A stretch of 64,000 bases of DNA from contig NZ_WSTB01000004.1 in assembly GCF_009789235.1 (NCBI RefSeq), positions 62,001 through 126,000 on the forward strand. The letters run 5' to 3'. A program made the translations under genes and the position numbers. The notes beneath the pieces are model-generated. The model did not search any database, had not been told where the DNA came from, and saw only the letters and a list, made by a program, of their open reading frames with translations. Position 1 is the first letter of the stretch. The number at the start of each line of letters is the position of its first letter. This DNA comes from Flavobacterium hydrocarbonoxydans. Lineage in GTDB: Bacteria > Bacteroidota > Bacteroidia > Flavobacteriales > Flavobacteriaceae. Positions 18,930-25,926 of this stretch are shown here, piece by piece.

Positions 18930-19065
18930 GTTGTGGCATTTTTTTTCAAAATTTTTATTTATTGCAAAAAGTCGAGCAATTTTTTTATTTTTTTTATTTT
19001 GCTACAAAAAGCGAAGCGAAAATATTTTTTTTTAAAATTTTGCTACAGCTTGAAATGAATAGTTT
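18930..19065. repeat. T-rich tandem hairpin array, copy A
   Basis: Units of roughly 40 bp, each a small hairpin followed by a long T tract: TTGCAAAAAGTCGAGCAA near 18962 and GCTACAAAAAGCGAAGC near 19001, with single arms at either end. Related arrays lie at 24824-24947 and 34098-34298. It occupies much of the 433-bp gap from 18782 to 19214. This copy lacks the conserved leader found after the other two. Confidence 0.6.
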
Positions 19066-19123
19066 GAAACCTTTAGCGTAAAAGGAAATGTAAGGTGAAT
19101 ACTCTAAACAGATTGTCTGAACG

Positions 19124-19168
19124 TCATTTTGGCTACAACCAAACTCATTTTGGCAACATATAGTTTTG
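19124..19168 (+). promoter_or_regulatory. Two direct repeats 21 bp apart plus -7 box before the SDR/AraC operon
   Basis: TCATTTTGGCTACA at 19124-19137 and TCATTTTGGCAACA at 19145-19158 are direct repeats with a 21-bp period, directly upstream of a perfect -7 box TAGTTTTG (19161-19168). AraC-family activators typically bind direct half-sites about 21 bp apart next to the promoter, and the second gene of this operon encodes such a protein. Confidence 0.55.
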
Positions 19169-19214
19169 TGTGTATGGAGAAATTTGCATTATATAATTTA
19201 AATCAGATTTAAAA

Positions 19215-20021
19215 ATGCAAAAGACAATTTTTATTACAGGAGCTTCGTCAGGATTAGGAAAAGCTACAGCAAGATTGTTTCAATCAAAAGGATGGAACGT
19301 AATTGCTACCATGCGTAAACCTGAAGAAGAAAAAGAACTAACCCTTCTTGATAATATAAAAATCATCAAATTAGATGTAACCAATTCGGTAGAAATTGAA
19401 GAAACAATTAAAAATTGTATAGCTCAACAGACCATAGATGTGGTACTGAACAATGCGGGTTATGGTTTATTAGGTCCGTTAGAATCGTTAAGTGACGAAC
19501 AGATTTTAAGGCAAATTGATACCAATTTATTAGGCGTTATAAGAGTAACAAAAGCTTTTATACCGTACTTCCGTGAAAACAAAAAGGGTTTGTTTATAAA
19601 CGTCACGTCAATGTTTGGGCTTATAGGTTATGCAACTTGCTCTGTATATTGTGCTACCAAGTTTGCTGTAGATGGATTCTCAGAAAGTCTGGCTTATGAT
19701 CTGGCTCATTTTGGAATTGGTGTAAAGATTATTGCGCCAGGTGGAATTCAGACTGATTTTGCCGGCCGTTCACTGGATGGCGGCATGCACCATGCCTATC
19801 AGCAATTAGCAGATAAAGTCAGTGAAGGTTACAGTGCTGAAAGAGTCAGTCAGTTTTCAACCGCTGAATATGTTGCAGCTGTTATTTACGAAGCGGCAAC
19901 CGATAACAAAAAACAAATCAGATATCTGGCGGGATCTGATGCCGAAGCGTTTTACGACGAACGATTGAAAACGGGGCCTGAAGTACAGTATGCTAAGATG
20001 CAGGAAATGTTTGCGTATTAA
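19215..20021 (+). CDS. SDR-family oxidoreductase
   Basis: 268 residues of the classical SDR fold: TGASSGLG near 7-14, NNAGYG near 78-83, and a catalytic tetrad with Ser in NVTSMFG and YCATK. The C-terminal extension (HHAYQQLADKVSEGYSAERVSQF) is typical of retinol-dehydrogenase-like bacterial SDRs. It is the first gene of a four-gene rightward operon (SDR, AraC regulator, NTF2-like, MazG-like), closed by a terminator at 21686-21717. The substrate is unknown. Confidence 0.9.
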   Translation: MQKTIFITGASSGLGKATARLFQSKGWNVIATMRKPEEEKELTLLDNIKIIKLDVTNSVEIEETIKNCIAQQTIDVVLNNAGYGLLGPLESLSDEQILRQIDTNLLGVIRVTKAFIPYFRENKKGLFINVTSMFGLIGYATCSVYCATKFAVDGFSESLAYDLAHFGIGVKIIAPGGIQTDFAGRSLDGGMHHAYQQLADKVSEGYSAERVSQFSTAEYVAAVIYEAATDNKKQIRYLAGSDAEAFYDERLKTGPEVQYAKMQEMFAY

Positions 20022-20059
20022 ATTCAGATCTAAAGAGTAGATAACATAATTTTGTATTT

Positions 20060-20983
20060 GTGAAAAAAGAAAATAATATACCCAAAAAGTTTAATTCGAT
20101 ATCCGAATTGCATCAGGCATTGGGTTTTCCAAAGCCACTGCATCCGCTGGTGAGTCTTGTAAATTATGCGGACATCAAAACACCAGCAGAAGAATTGCCT
20201 AAAGCTTTACTGTTGAATTTTTTTAAAATTTCATATAAAAAAAGCCTGACAGGAAAAATAAAATATGGCCAGCATTATTATGATTTTGATGAAGGAGGCT
20301 TATCTTTTGTTTCTCCTAATCAAATTATTTCAAGCACCGAAGATGAAAAAGATTATTCCGGTTATACTTTACTGATTCATCCTGATTTTTTACGAAACTA
20401 TTCGCTTGGAACCAAGATTAAGAGTTTTGGTTACTTTTCTTATTCGGTTAATGAAGCTTTGTTTTTATCGGATAAGGAAAAGCAGGTTATATTTACTGTA
20501 TTTGAAAATATCAAAGAAGAATTAAACAATACCATAGATGATTTTAGTCAGGATGTAATGGTATCGCATATCGAAGTTTTGCTACATTATAGTAACCGCT
20601 TTTATAAACGACAATTCCTTACCAGAAAAACGGCTAACAGCGATTTACTTTCGCAAATGGAACAATTATTAGCTGATTATTTTGAAAAGAAAAAAGCCAT
20701 TAATGAAGGACTTCTTACGGTGGAATATCTGGCATACCAACTCCATTTGTCACCACGTTATCTGAGTGATATGCTCCGTTCGCTTACCGGACAAAATGCC
20801 CAGCATCACATTCATGAAAAAGTAATTGAAAAAGCAAAAGAATACCTGACAACAAGTAATATAACCGTTGCCGAAGTGGCTTATTTGTTAGGTTTTGAGC
20901 ATCCGCAATCCTTTAGTAAATTATTTAAAAAGAAGACTAACCAGACTCCTGTACAATTCAAAGAGCTGTTTCAACAAAATTAA
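20060..20983 (+). CDS. AraC-family transcriptional regulator
   Basis: 307 residues starting at GTG (20060), the only start that keeps the whole N-terminal domain. The N-terminal region is a ligand-binding domain (about 30-190: KIKYGQHYYDFDEGGLSFVSP). The C-terminal AraC domain (about 215-305) has LTVEYLAYQLHLSPRYLSDML and the signature ending LGFEHPQSFSKLFKKKTNQTPVQFK. It sits 38 bp after the SDR gene and likely regulates its own operon through the direct repeats at 19124-19158. Confidence 0.9.
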   Translation: MKKENNIPKKFNSISELHQALGFPKPLHPLVSLVNYADIKTPAEELPKALLLNFFKISYKKSLTGKIKYGQHYYDFDEGGLSFVSPNQIISSTEDEKDYSGYTLLIHPDFLRNYSLGTKIKSFGYFSYSVNEALFLSDKEKQVIFTVFENIKEELNNTIDDFSQDVMVSHIEVLLHYSNRFYKRQFLTRKTANSDLLSQMEQLLADYFEKKKAINEGLLTVEYLAYQLHLSPRYLSDMLRSLTGQNAQHHIHEKVIEKAKEYLTTSNITVAEVAYLLGFEHPQSFSKLFKKKTNQTPVQFKELFQQN

Positions 20984-20989
20984 AATAGT

Positions 20990-21322
20990 ATGGATGTCAA
21001 AGCATTTTTAACAGACTGGATAGAAGTGAGTAATAGTTATAATACCGAAAAATACCTGGAGAAATATTGTAAAGACGCTGTTCTTGATGATCCTTCGGTA
21101 GGTGAAAAGTTTGTTGGTCACGAAGGTATTCTGGAATATTACACGAGTTATTTTATTGGCTATAAAACACAGACCGCTTTGGTTAAACTGGATATTAGCA
21201 ACAACACGGCTTATATCGAAGTGGAGTTTAAAGGAGAATTTCCGGGTGGGAAAATAGGAGGAATGTTTGATTTTACATTTAAAGAAGGAAAGATTTTTAC
21301 TGTAAAAGCAGATTTACTCTAA
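20990..21322 (+). CDS. NTF2-like (SnoaL-type) protein
   Basis: 110 residues with the start of a SnoaL/NTF2 fold: helix FLTDWIEVSNSYNTEKYLEKYCKDAVLDDPS, then GHEGILEYYTSYF and beta strands to the end. Such small cone-shaped domains act as isomerases, cyclases or ligand binders; which one applies here cannot be told. The start lies 6 bp after the AraC gene, so co-expression with SDR and regulator is nearly certain. It may act on the same small molecule as the SDR (inference). Confidence 0.8.
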   Translation: MDVKAFLTDWIEVSNSYNTEKYLEKYCKDAVLDDPSVGEKFVGHEGILEYYTSYFIGYKTQTALVKLDISNNTAYIEVEFKGEFPGGKIGGMFDFTFKEGKIFTVKADLL

Positions 21323-21353
21323 GTAGAATTTATCAATTATAAAAATAAATAAG

Positions 21354-21674
21354 ATGGCTGCAAACAACTTTGAGGATATTATCAATCGTTCTCTTGTGAT
21401 AAGAAAAAAATATCACGAATTAGAACTTCTGCATCACGGGAGTGAATGGACAGTTGAAGAAGATGCCTTAGCCTTTTTAACTGATGCAGGATTGGTAGGC
21501 AGAAACATAATGTCGCAACAGCAGCGCTGGCCAAAAGCCAATACTGATTCCGAACTTGAACATAAACTAGGCGAAAGTATCTGGTGGCTAATTGTATTAG
21601 CAAACAGAACGGACATTGATATTAAAGAAGCGCTGGAACATTTTTTATCGAAAACCGAAAAGCTGATTGGTTAG
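21354..21674 (+). CDS. Small MazG-like protein
   Basis: 106 residues, mostly helical. The C-terminal half, LEHKLGESIWWLIVLANRTDIDIKEALEHFL, resembles the second helix pair of MazG-like nucleotide pyrophosphohydrolases (GE-x-W/L-LA-N-x-ID-ALE), with the first acidic pair possibly in KYHELELLHHGSEW. The metal-binding ExxE/ExxD pattern is not clearly complete, so activity is uncertain. It is the last gene of the SDR/AraC operon, 31 bp after its neighbour. Confidence 0.55.
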   Translation: MAANNFEDIINRSLVIRKKYHELELLHHGSEWTVEEDALAFLTDAGLVGRNIMSQQQRWPKANTDSELEHKLGESIWWLIVLANRTDIDIKEALEHFLSKTEKLIG

Positions 21675-21685
21675 AGCCAATACGC

Positions 21686-21717
21686 AAAAAACTCCATTAG
21701 AAATAATGGAGTTTTTT
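21686..21717 (+). terminator. Terminator of the SDR/AraC operon
   Basis: A 14-bp perfect stem AAAAAACTCCATTA / TAATGGAGTTTTTT around a 4-base loop, 11 bp after the stop. Confidence 0.9.
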
Positions 21718-21864
21718 GTAAACTGTTTATACCGAATTTAAGAAACATCACTATTAAATGATGCAGATAGATTTATTATTTTGCCTAAACATATTTCTTA
21801 TATTCGTCCTCAGGAAAAGAGCGCTTATACCTCAAGTAAGCTGAAATCTTTTCAGGACCTGCTT

Positions 21865-22269
21865 ATGAAAAAGTTATTACTCGTATTAATCTTCCTGATT
21901 TTATTTTTGTTTTTGGCATTATGGAAAATCGATTCTATTGCGGATATTTTTCCGGGTTGGAATCCAACAGCCAACGGCAATAGCTATTATGCAATTGTAA
22001 TCGTGCTCAATGTTATACTGCCGATATTTCTTTATTTTTGCAATCGGAAATCTATAAGCGTTTCTGTTTTTTTGTTTTATTTCCTTTTAGTGAATGTAAT
22101 TTTCATAGTAGGTGAAATGATGGTGTATGATGGCATCACTCCGGGTCTGGCCGAACAGCATCTTCAGGATTATTTGGCTGTACAGCGATTTTTAGTCCTG
22201 GGATCATTAACCGTTCATTTGCTGTTTTATATTTTCTTTTATTTCAGATGGAAAAATAAAACGAAGTAA
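21865..22269 (+). CDS. Small integral membrane protein, unknown
   Basis: About 134 residues with four hydrophobic segments (MKKLLLVLIFLILFLFLALW, then three more to the C-terminus). I chose the ATG at 21865, which has an AGGA-like site 10 bp before it. A TTG at 21781 would add 28 residues, but it overlaps a -7-like box (TTATTTTG), so it is more likely promoter. I do not recognise the family. The monooxygenase gene follows 30 bp downstream and may be co-transcribed. Confidence 0.65.
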   Translation: MKKLLLVLIFLILFLFLALWKIDSIADIFPGWNPTANGNSYYAIVIVLNVILPIFLYFCNRKSISVSVFLFYFLLVNVIFIVGEMMVYDGITPGLAEQHLQDYLAVQRFLVLGSLTVHLLFYIFFYFRWKNKTK

Positions 22270-22299
22270 GACCATACAGAAGTAGTCAAGTTAAAATAA

Positions 22300-23769
22300 A
22301 TGAAAGAGAAAGAATTGGAAAATAAAGAAGCAGGCTGGACTATTTGTGAAGCATGTCAGGGAAGCGGCAAAAAAAGCCAAAGACTCAGCAAAAAAGTACG
22401 GCTTAGGTACCAGCAGGCATTCGAAGAATTTGAAAAGTCGAATGGCGAAGGTACAGCTCCCGTGCGCCCAAAAGCCCACTTAAACCAATGCCTGAACTGT
22501 AACGGCTCCGGGTTGGTAGCGGCTGCCAGTTCTCCTGCAGCAGATATCGAAAACTACCCGCACGTTGCTATTATAGGCGGCGGAATAGGCGGAGTGGCTC
22601 TGGCTGTGGCTTGCCTGCACCGCGGTATTCCTTTTACACTTTATGAACGCGACAGTCATTTTGGTGCCCGCTCTCAGGGTTACGGACTTACGCTGCAACA
22701 AGCCAGTAAAGCAATCGAAGGATTTGGAATTTTTTCGTTAGCAGACGGCGTGGTTTCCACAAGACATCTGGTGCATACGACAGAGGGAAAAGTGATTGGC
22801 GAATGGGGAAACCGAAAGTGGATTCAGTCAGAAGCGACAACGGCACCCAAGCGTTCCAACATACATATCGCACGCCAGTCTTTGCGTCTGGCATTGCTGG
22901 AACAACTCGGTACACCCGATGTCGTACAATGGGGTCACCAGTTATTGGATTTTGAAGAAAGTAAGGGTGAAGGCGAAGGAGTTGTTTTGAATTTTCAGGT
23001 AAACGAAGAGATAAAAACCGTTAAAGCAGATCTGGTGGTGGGTGCCGATGGTATTCGCAGTGCAGTACGCAGGCTGCTTATTGGCGAAGATCAGGCTCCT
23101 TTGCGCTATTTGGATTGTATTGTGATATTAGGAATTTGTCCATTAAGTGCCCTTGAAGGTGTGGAGAGTTCCTTACTGGATTCGGCTACGGTGTTTCAAA
23201 CGGCCAACGGCAACGAAAGAATTTATATCATGCCTTATACGTCTGACTCGGTGATGTGGCAGCTTAGTTTCCCAATGCCGGAAAATGAGGCCAAAGCGTT
23301 AAGTGCTCTGGGACCTCAGGCACTCAAAGCAGAAGCATGCCGAAGAACACAATGGCACGACCCGATTCCACAAATTTTAGCAGCCACTCAGGAAGCACAG
23401 GTTTCCGGCTATCCGGTTTATGACCGCGAATTGCTTCAGGCAGAAGTCCTGGCAAATGGCGGACCCGTAACGCTGATAGGAGATGCGGCACACCCCATGA
23501 GTCCGTTTAAAGGGCAGGGGGCCAATCAGGCGTTGCTGGACGCACTCTCACTCGCACGTGCTATTGCAAAAGGATGCCAGCCCGGATCGCACTGGAAAAA
23601 ATCCGGACTGCGCGAAAGCGTATTAAAGGCCTTTGAAGCCGAAATGCTGGAACGCAGTGCTGTAAAAGTAAAAGATTCCGCAGCGGCCGCACAGTTCCTG
23701 CATTCTGATATTGTGCTTCACGAGGGCGATGAGCCCAGAGGAAGGTGCATCAAGAAGAAAGGGGTTTGA
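22300..23769 (+). CDS. FAD-dependent monooxygenase with N-terminal DnaJ-like zinc-ribbon segment
   Basis: 489 residues. Two CxxCxGxG motifs, C17EACQGSG and C64LNCNGSG, form one probable zinc-binding unit of the DnaJ cysteine-rich type in the first 75 residues. A PHBH-type flavoprotein follows: GGGIGG at 93-98 for FAD, the DG motif DLVVGADGIRSAVRR near 245, and the second FAD motif GDAAHPMSPFKGQGANQALLDA. Such enzymes hydroxylate aromatic or antibiotic-like substrates with NAD(P)H; TetX-like drug modification is one option. The zinc segment is unusual for this family and may bind protein or stabilise a dimer (inference). GC content is visibly higher than the neighbours', hinting at transfer. 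Confidence 0.88.
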   Translation: MKEKELENKEAGWTICEACQGSGKKSQRLSKKVRLRYQQAFEEFEKSNGEGTAPVRPKAHLNQCLNCNGSGLVAAASSPAADIENYPHVAIIGGGIGGVALAVACLHRGIPFTLYERDSHFGARSQGYGLTLQQASKAIEGFGIFSLADGVVSTRHLVHTTEGKVIGEWGNRKWIQSEATTAPKRSNIHIARQSLRLALLEQLGTPDVVQWGHQLLDFEESKGEGEGVVLNFQVNEEIKTVKADLVVGADGIRSAVRRLLIGEDQAPLRYLDCIVILGICPLSALEGVESSLLDSATVFQTANGNERIYIMPYTSDSVMWQLSFPMPENEAKALSALGPQALKAEACRRTQWHDPIPQILAATQEAQVSGYPVYDRELLQAEVLANGGPVTLIGDAAHPMSPFKGQGANQALLDALSLARAIAKGCQPGSHWKKSGLRESVLKAFEAEMLERSAVKVKDSAAAAQFLHSDIVLHEGDEPRGRCIKKKGV

Positions 23770-24264
23770 ATATAAGTGCTACTGTAAACCGTTAAGGTGA
23801 ATTTTTTTAACACATAGAAACATAGCGTATTGAACTCAAAAAAGGCGTTTCACTTGCATTAAAACACATAGCTTGTGTTTAATTATATTTTATTCATTAC
23901 ATCCAACGGGTTTATTTTAATCCATTTTTCAATCTTAATTTCTATGTTTGAATAACTATAAATTAGTGATGAACATTTATAAATTTATTGCAAACGGGTG
24001 TATTTGTGATTTTACACCCTAATTATTATTGAAAATTTTGAATTGCCTCCTGCTTTAGCTGGAGGATTACAGGTTTATAAATGGAATGGCTTTAGCCGAA
24101 ATTGCGATTTTGGCTAAAGCCTTTTTTGCTTAGATTTTCTTACCTCCAGCTAAAGCTGGAGGCAACTCAAATTGGGATTCGTTTTTTAGCCGCAATATGA
24201 TTTACGATTGTTACCAGGTTTTGTTAACCGATAATAACTAATCACAAACACTTCATGATTTAAC
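23770..24264. other. Gene-free gap with nested palindromes
   Basis: No gene is seen. The left half carries ACACATAGAAACATAGC-type sequence and its partial repeat (near 23812-23880); the right half holds the nested palindromic element at 24040-24168, including a terminator. Confidence 0.5.
24040..24168. repeat. Nested palindromic element with internal terminator
   Basis: Outer arms TTGCCTCC...GCTGGAGG (24043-24065) and CCTCCAGC...GGAGGCAA (24143-24165) are inverted copies, each itself palindromic around AGCTTTAGCT-like centres. Inside lies GGCTTTAGCC (24088-24097) with GGCTAAAGCC (24112-24121) followed by six T, a good rho-independent terminator for rightward transcription. The layout suggests a small mobile palindromic repeat that can serve as terminator of the monooxygenase transcript. 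Confidence 0.7.
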
Positions 24265-24792
24265 TTAAACGTTTCGTAATCGCTCTTTCAACAGCAATTC
24301 TTCGTTTTGCAGCACTTGTAGTTTAAGGGAGTATTGTTCCTGCAGTTCCAAACCATTTTTTTCGATTGTCTTTATGGCGTCGCTTTTTATGATATCCAAA
24401 AGAGCCTTTTGGTATTCAGCCGTTTCCTGTTTTTTGCCCGCTAAAAAATCTGCAAGCTGAAAAGCGGTGATCCCTTCTTCGTATTTTTTCTTGTAACTGT
24501 TAAGTTTAGCCTCAGTAGCATATTGCTTGTGTTTATTGATGATGAGGTGTTCCTCTATAAACTTCCTGATTTTTGATTCCTGATTTTTTATAACGTCTAT
24601 GCGCTCAACTCCTTCACTGTTCAGTTGGTTTGTAAAGTTTAGCATGTCAGCCAGTTTTAGTTTAGCGGCTATAGGCAGACTACGTTTTCCGATTACATAC
24701 AGTGACCATTGACTGCGTGTAATTTGTAATAACATGGCAATATGCTCTTGTGTTAGTCCTAATAATGCTCCAATTTTTTTATCTTTTTCCAT
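24265..24792 (-). CDS. Helix-turn-helix (XRE-like) protein with helical tail, unknown role
   Basis: About 175 residues from the ATG at 24792 (a GTG just before it is possible). Residues of about 5-50 look like an XRE-type helix-turn-helix: IGALLGLTQEHIAMLLQITR followed by WSLYVIGKRSLPIAAKLKLADML. The rest is charged and helical, probably coiled coil (TAEYQKALLDII to the end). It is divergent from the Hachiman genes, separated by the T-rich array and leader. It could regulate that block, but a T-rich array also follows genes of other kinds, so the link is inference. Confidence 0.6.
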   Translation of the reverse strand: MEKDKKIGALLGLTQEHIAMLLQITRSQWSLYVIGKRSLPIAAKLKLADMLNFTNQLNSEGVERIDVIKNQESKIRKFIEEHLIINKHKQYATEAKLNSYKKKYEEGITAFQLADFLAGKKQETAEYQKALLDIIKSDAIKTIEKNGLELQEQYSLKLQVLQNEELLLKERLRNV

Positions 24793-24823
24793 CACTCACG
24801 CTTTATTGGTTTATTGTATTGTT

Positions 24824-24947
24824 GTAGCAATTTTAAAATTCTCATTTTTTTTGCTACTAAAAGCGTAGCAAATATAATTTTTTTATTTTTTCTGCTACAG
24901 AAAGCGTATCATTTTTTTTAGTTATTATTTTTTTGCTACGGTTTTGT
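24824..24947. repeat. T-rich tandem hairpin array, copy B
   Basis: Units of about 45 bp: TTTGCTACTAAAAGCGTAGC (8-bp perfect stem), TGCTACAGAAAGCGTATCA and TTGCTACGG, each followed by a long T tract. Related arrays lie at 18930-19065 and 34098-34298. The array occupies the left part of the 432-bp gap 24796-25227 before hamA; the conserved leader fills the right part. Confidence 0.65.
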
Positions 24948-24994
24948 TAGCTGATTAACCTAAACGTTTCGAAATACCATTTAAAAACTTTTCG

Positions 24995-25093
24995 AAAAAA
25001 CCGTAAAACTACTTGTGTTTAGGTGTTTGATTATAGCTATACTTGTCTGGTACAAATATTTGACGATTATGGTTTTCCGTAAGGGGAATGATT
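24995..25093 (+). repeat. Conserved leader element, copy 1 (upstream of the Hachiman block)
   Basis: About 95 bp nearly identical to 34377-34474. It runs from AAACCGTAAAACTACTTGTG through the palindrome CAAATATTTG to TTTTCCGTAAGGGG, with only a handful of substitutions. Weaker similarity extends on both sides, starting at TAAACGTTT. It contains no gene. Both copies stand between a T-rich hairpin array and a block of cassette-like genes. Confidence 0.8.
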
Positions 25094-25227
25094 ATTAATT
25101 TTTGATATTTGTTTTTGGATGATAAACGATGATTTTGTTATGCATAGCTATAATTTATAGCGGTTGACTTGTATGATTTTATATATAAATAAGCAGTAAT
25201 TATAAAACACACAGCAGAAAAAAAACA

Positions 25228-25926
25228 ATGAAAATAGACCTAATTGACAAAAAAACTTTGAAGCATTTTCCAGCTTCTACAAGTTGTGATATAAATTGCC
25301 TACACATCAAAATTAAAGACTTCAAACCAATTGTTAAAGAATTTGAAACCTATATTACAGATACTAGTTGGATAAATAGCTTAGATGAGATTTCAAAAAA
25401 AGTTTTCAAGGTAAATGCCGAAAAAACAATTGATAAAATAGTAAATGATATAATTGCTGGAATTACGACATCTTTGAATGAAGACATTGGAGAATTTATA
25501 GTTTCTTACTCCGCACAACTTGCTTTGGAAATAGAACATTCACACCAAAGAATTCCCTTAGCAGAACTTTTAAAGGAAAAGATTACAGGAAACCCTGGGT
25601 TTGATTTTCATACAATTAGCACAAATAACTATTTAGTTTTTGGGGAAGCAAAATTCAGTTTGGACTCAACTCCAAGGGCAAAAGCATTAGATCAAATTGA
25701 AAAATTCATTGGAGATAGAGATAATGCAGAGCTTAAATGGCTTGAACCTTTTCTAGATTCTACCACAAAAGCAAACATAATCAAGGATGAAAAAGGTTAT
25801 ACTGCTGCATTTTCATTTAACGGGGGAAATATTATTACAATTTTAAATAATGCGTTACTCTCTGCTCCTATAGCTGAAATAATTAAGCATAAAGAACTTT
25901 ACTTAATTGCTGTTGAATTATGCTAA
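25228..25926 (+). CDS. hamA: Hachiman defence protein HamA (DUF1837 nuclease)
   Basis: 232 residues. The C-terminal two thirds carry PD-(D/E)xK-type nuclease residues: Glu89 in EDIGEFIVSYSA, Asp126 in NPGFDFHT and Glu140-x-Lys142 in VFGEAKFSLDS, the pattern of the DUF1837/HamA family. In characterised Hachiman systems HamA is a DNase held inactive by the helicase HamB and released on phage infection. The gene overlaps the helicase gene by 7 bp (stop TAA at 25924-25926, next ATG at 25920), as expected for this operon. The E. coli AbpA protein is a relative. Assigned from motif and partner; no search was run. Confidence 0.8.
   Translation: MKIDLIDKKTLKHFPASTSCDINCLHIKIKDFKPIVKEFETYITDTSWINSLDEISKKVFKVNAEKTIDKIVNDIIAGITTSLNEDIGEFIVSYSAQLALEIEHSHQRIPLAELLKEKITGNPGFDFHTISTNNYLVFGEAKFSLDSTPRAKALDQIEKFIGDRDNAELKWLEPFLDSTTKANIIKDEKGYTAAFSFNGGNIITILNNALLSAPIAEIIKHKELYLIAVELC

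Noticed and set aside
18489..19058. Rightward frame of 189 codons across the PepSY-like gene and the T-rich array
   Set aside because: It is antisense to a clear signal-peptide gene and its tail is translated poly-T repeat.
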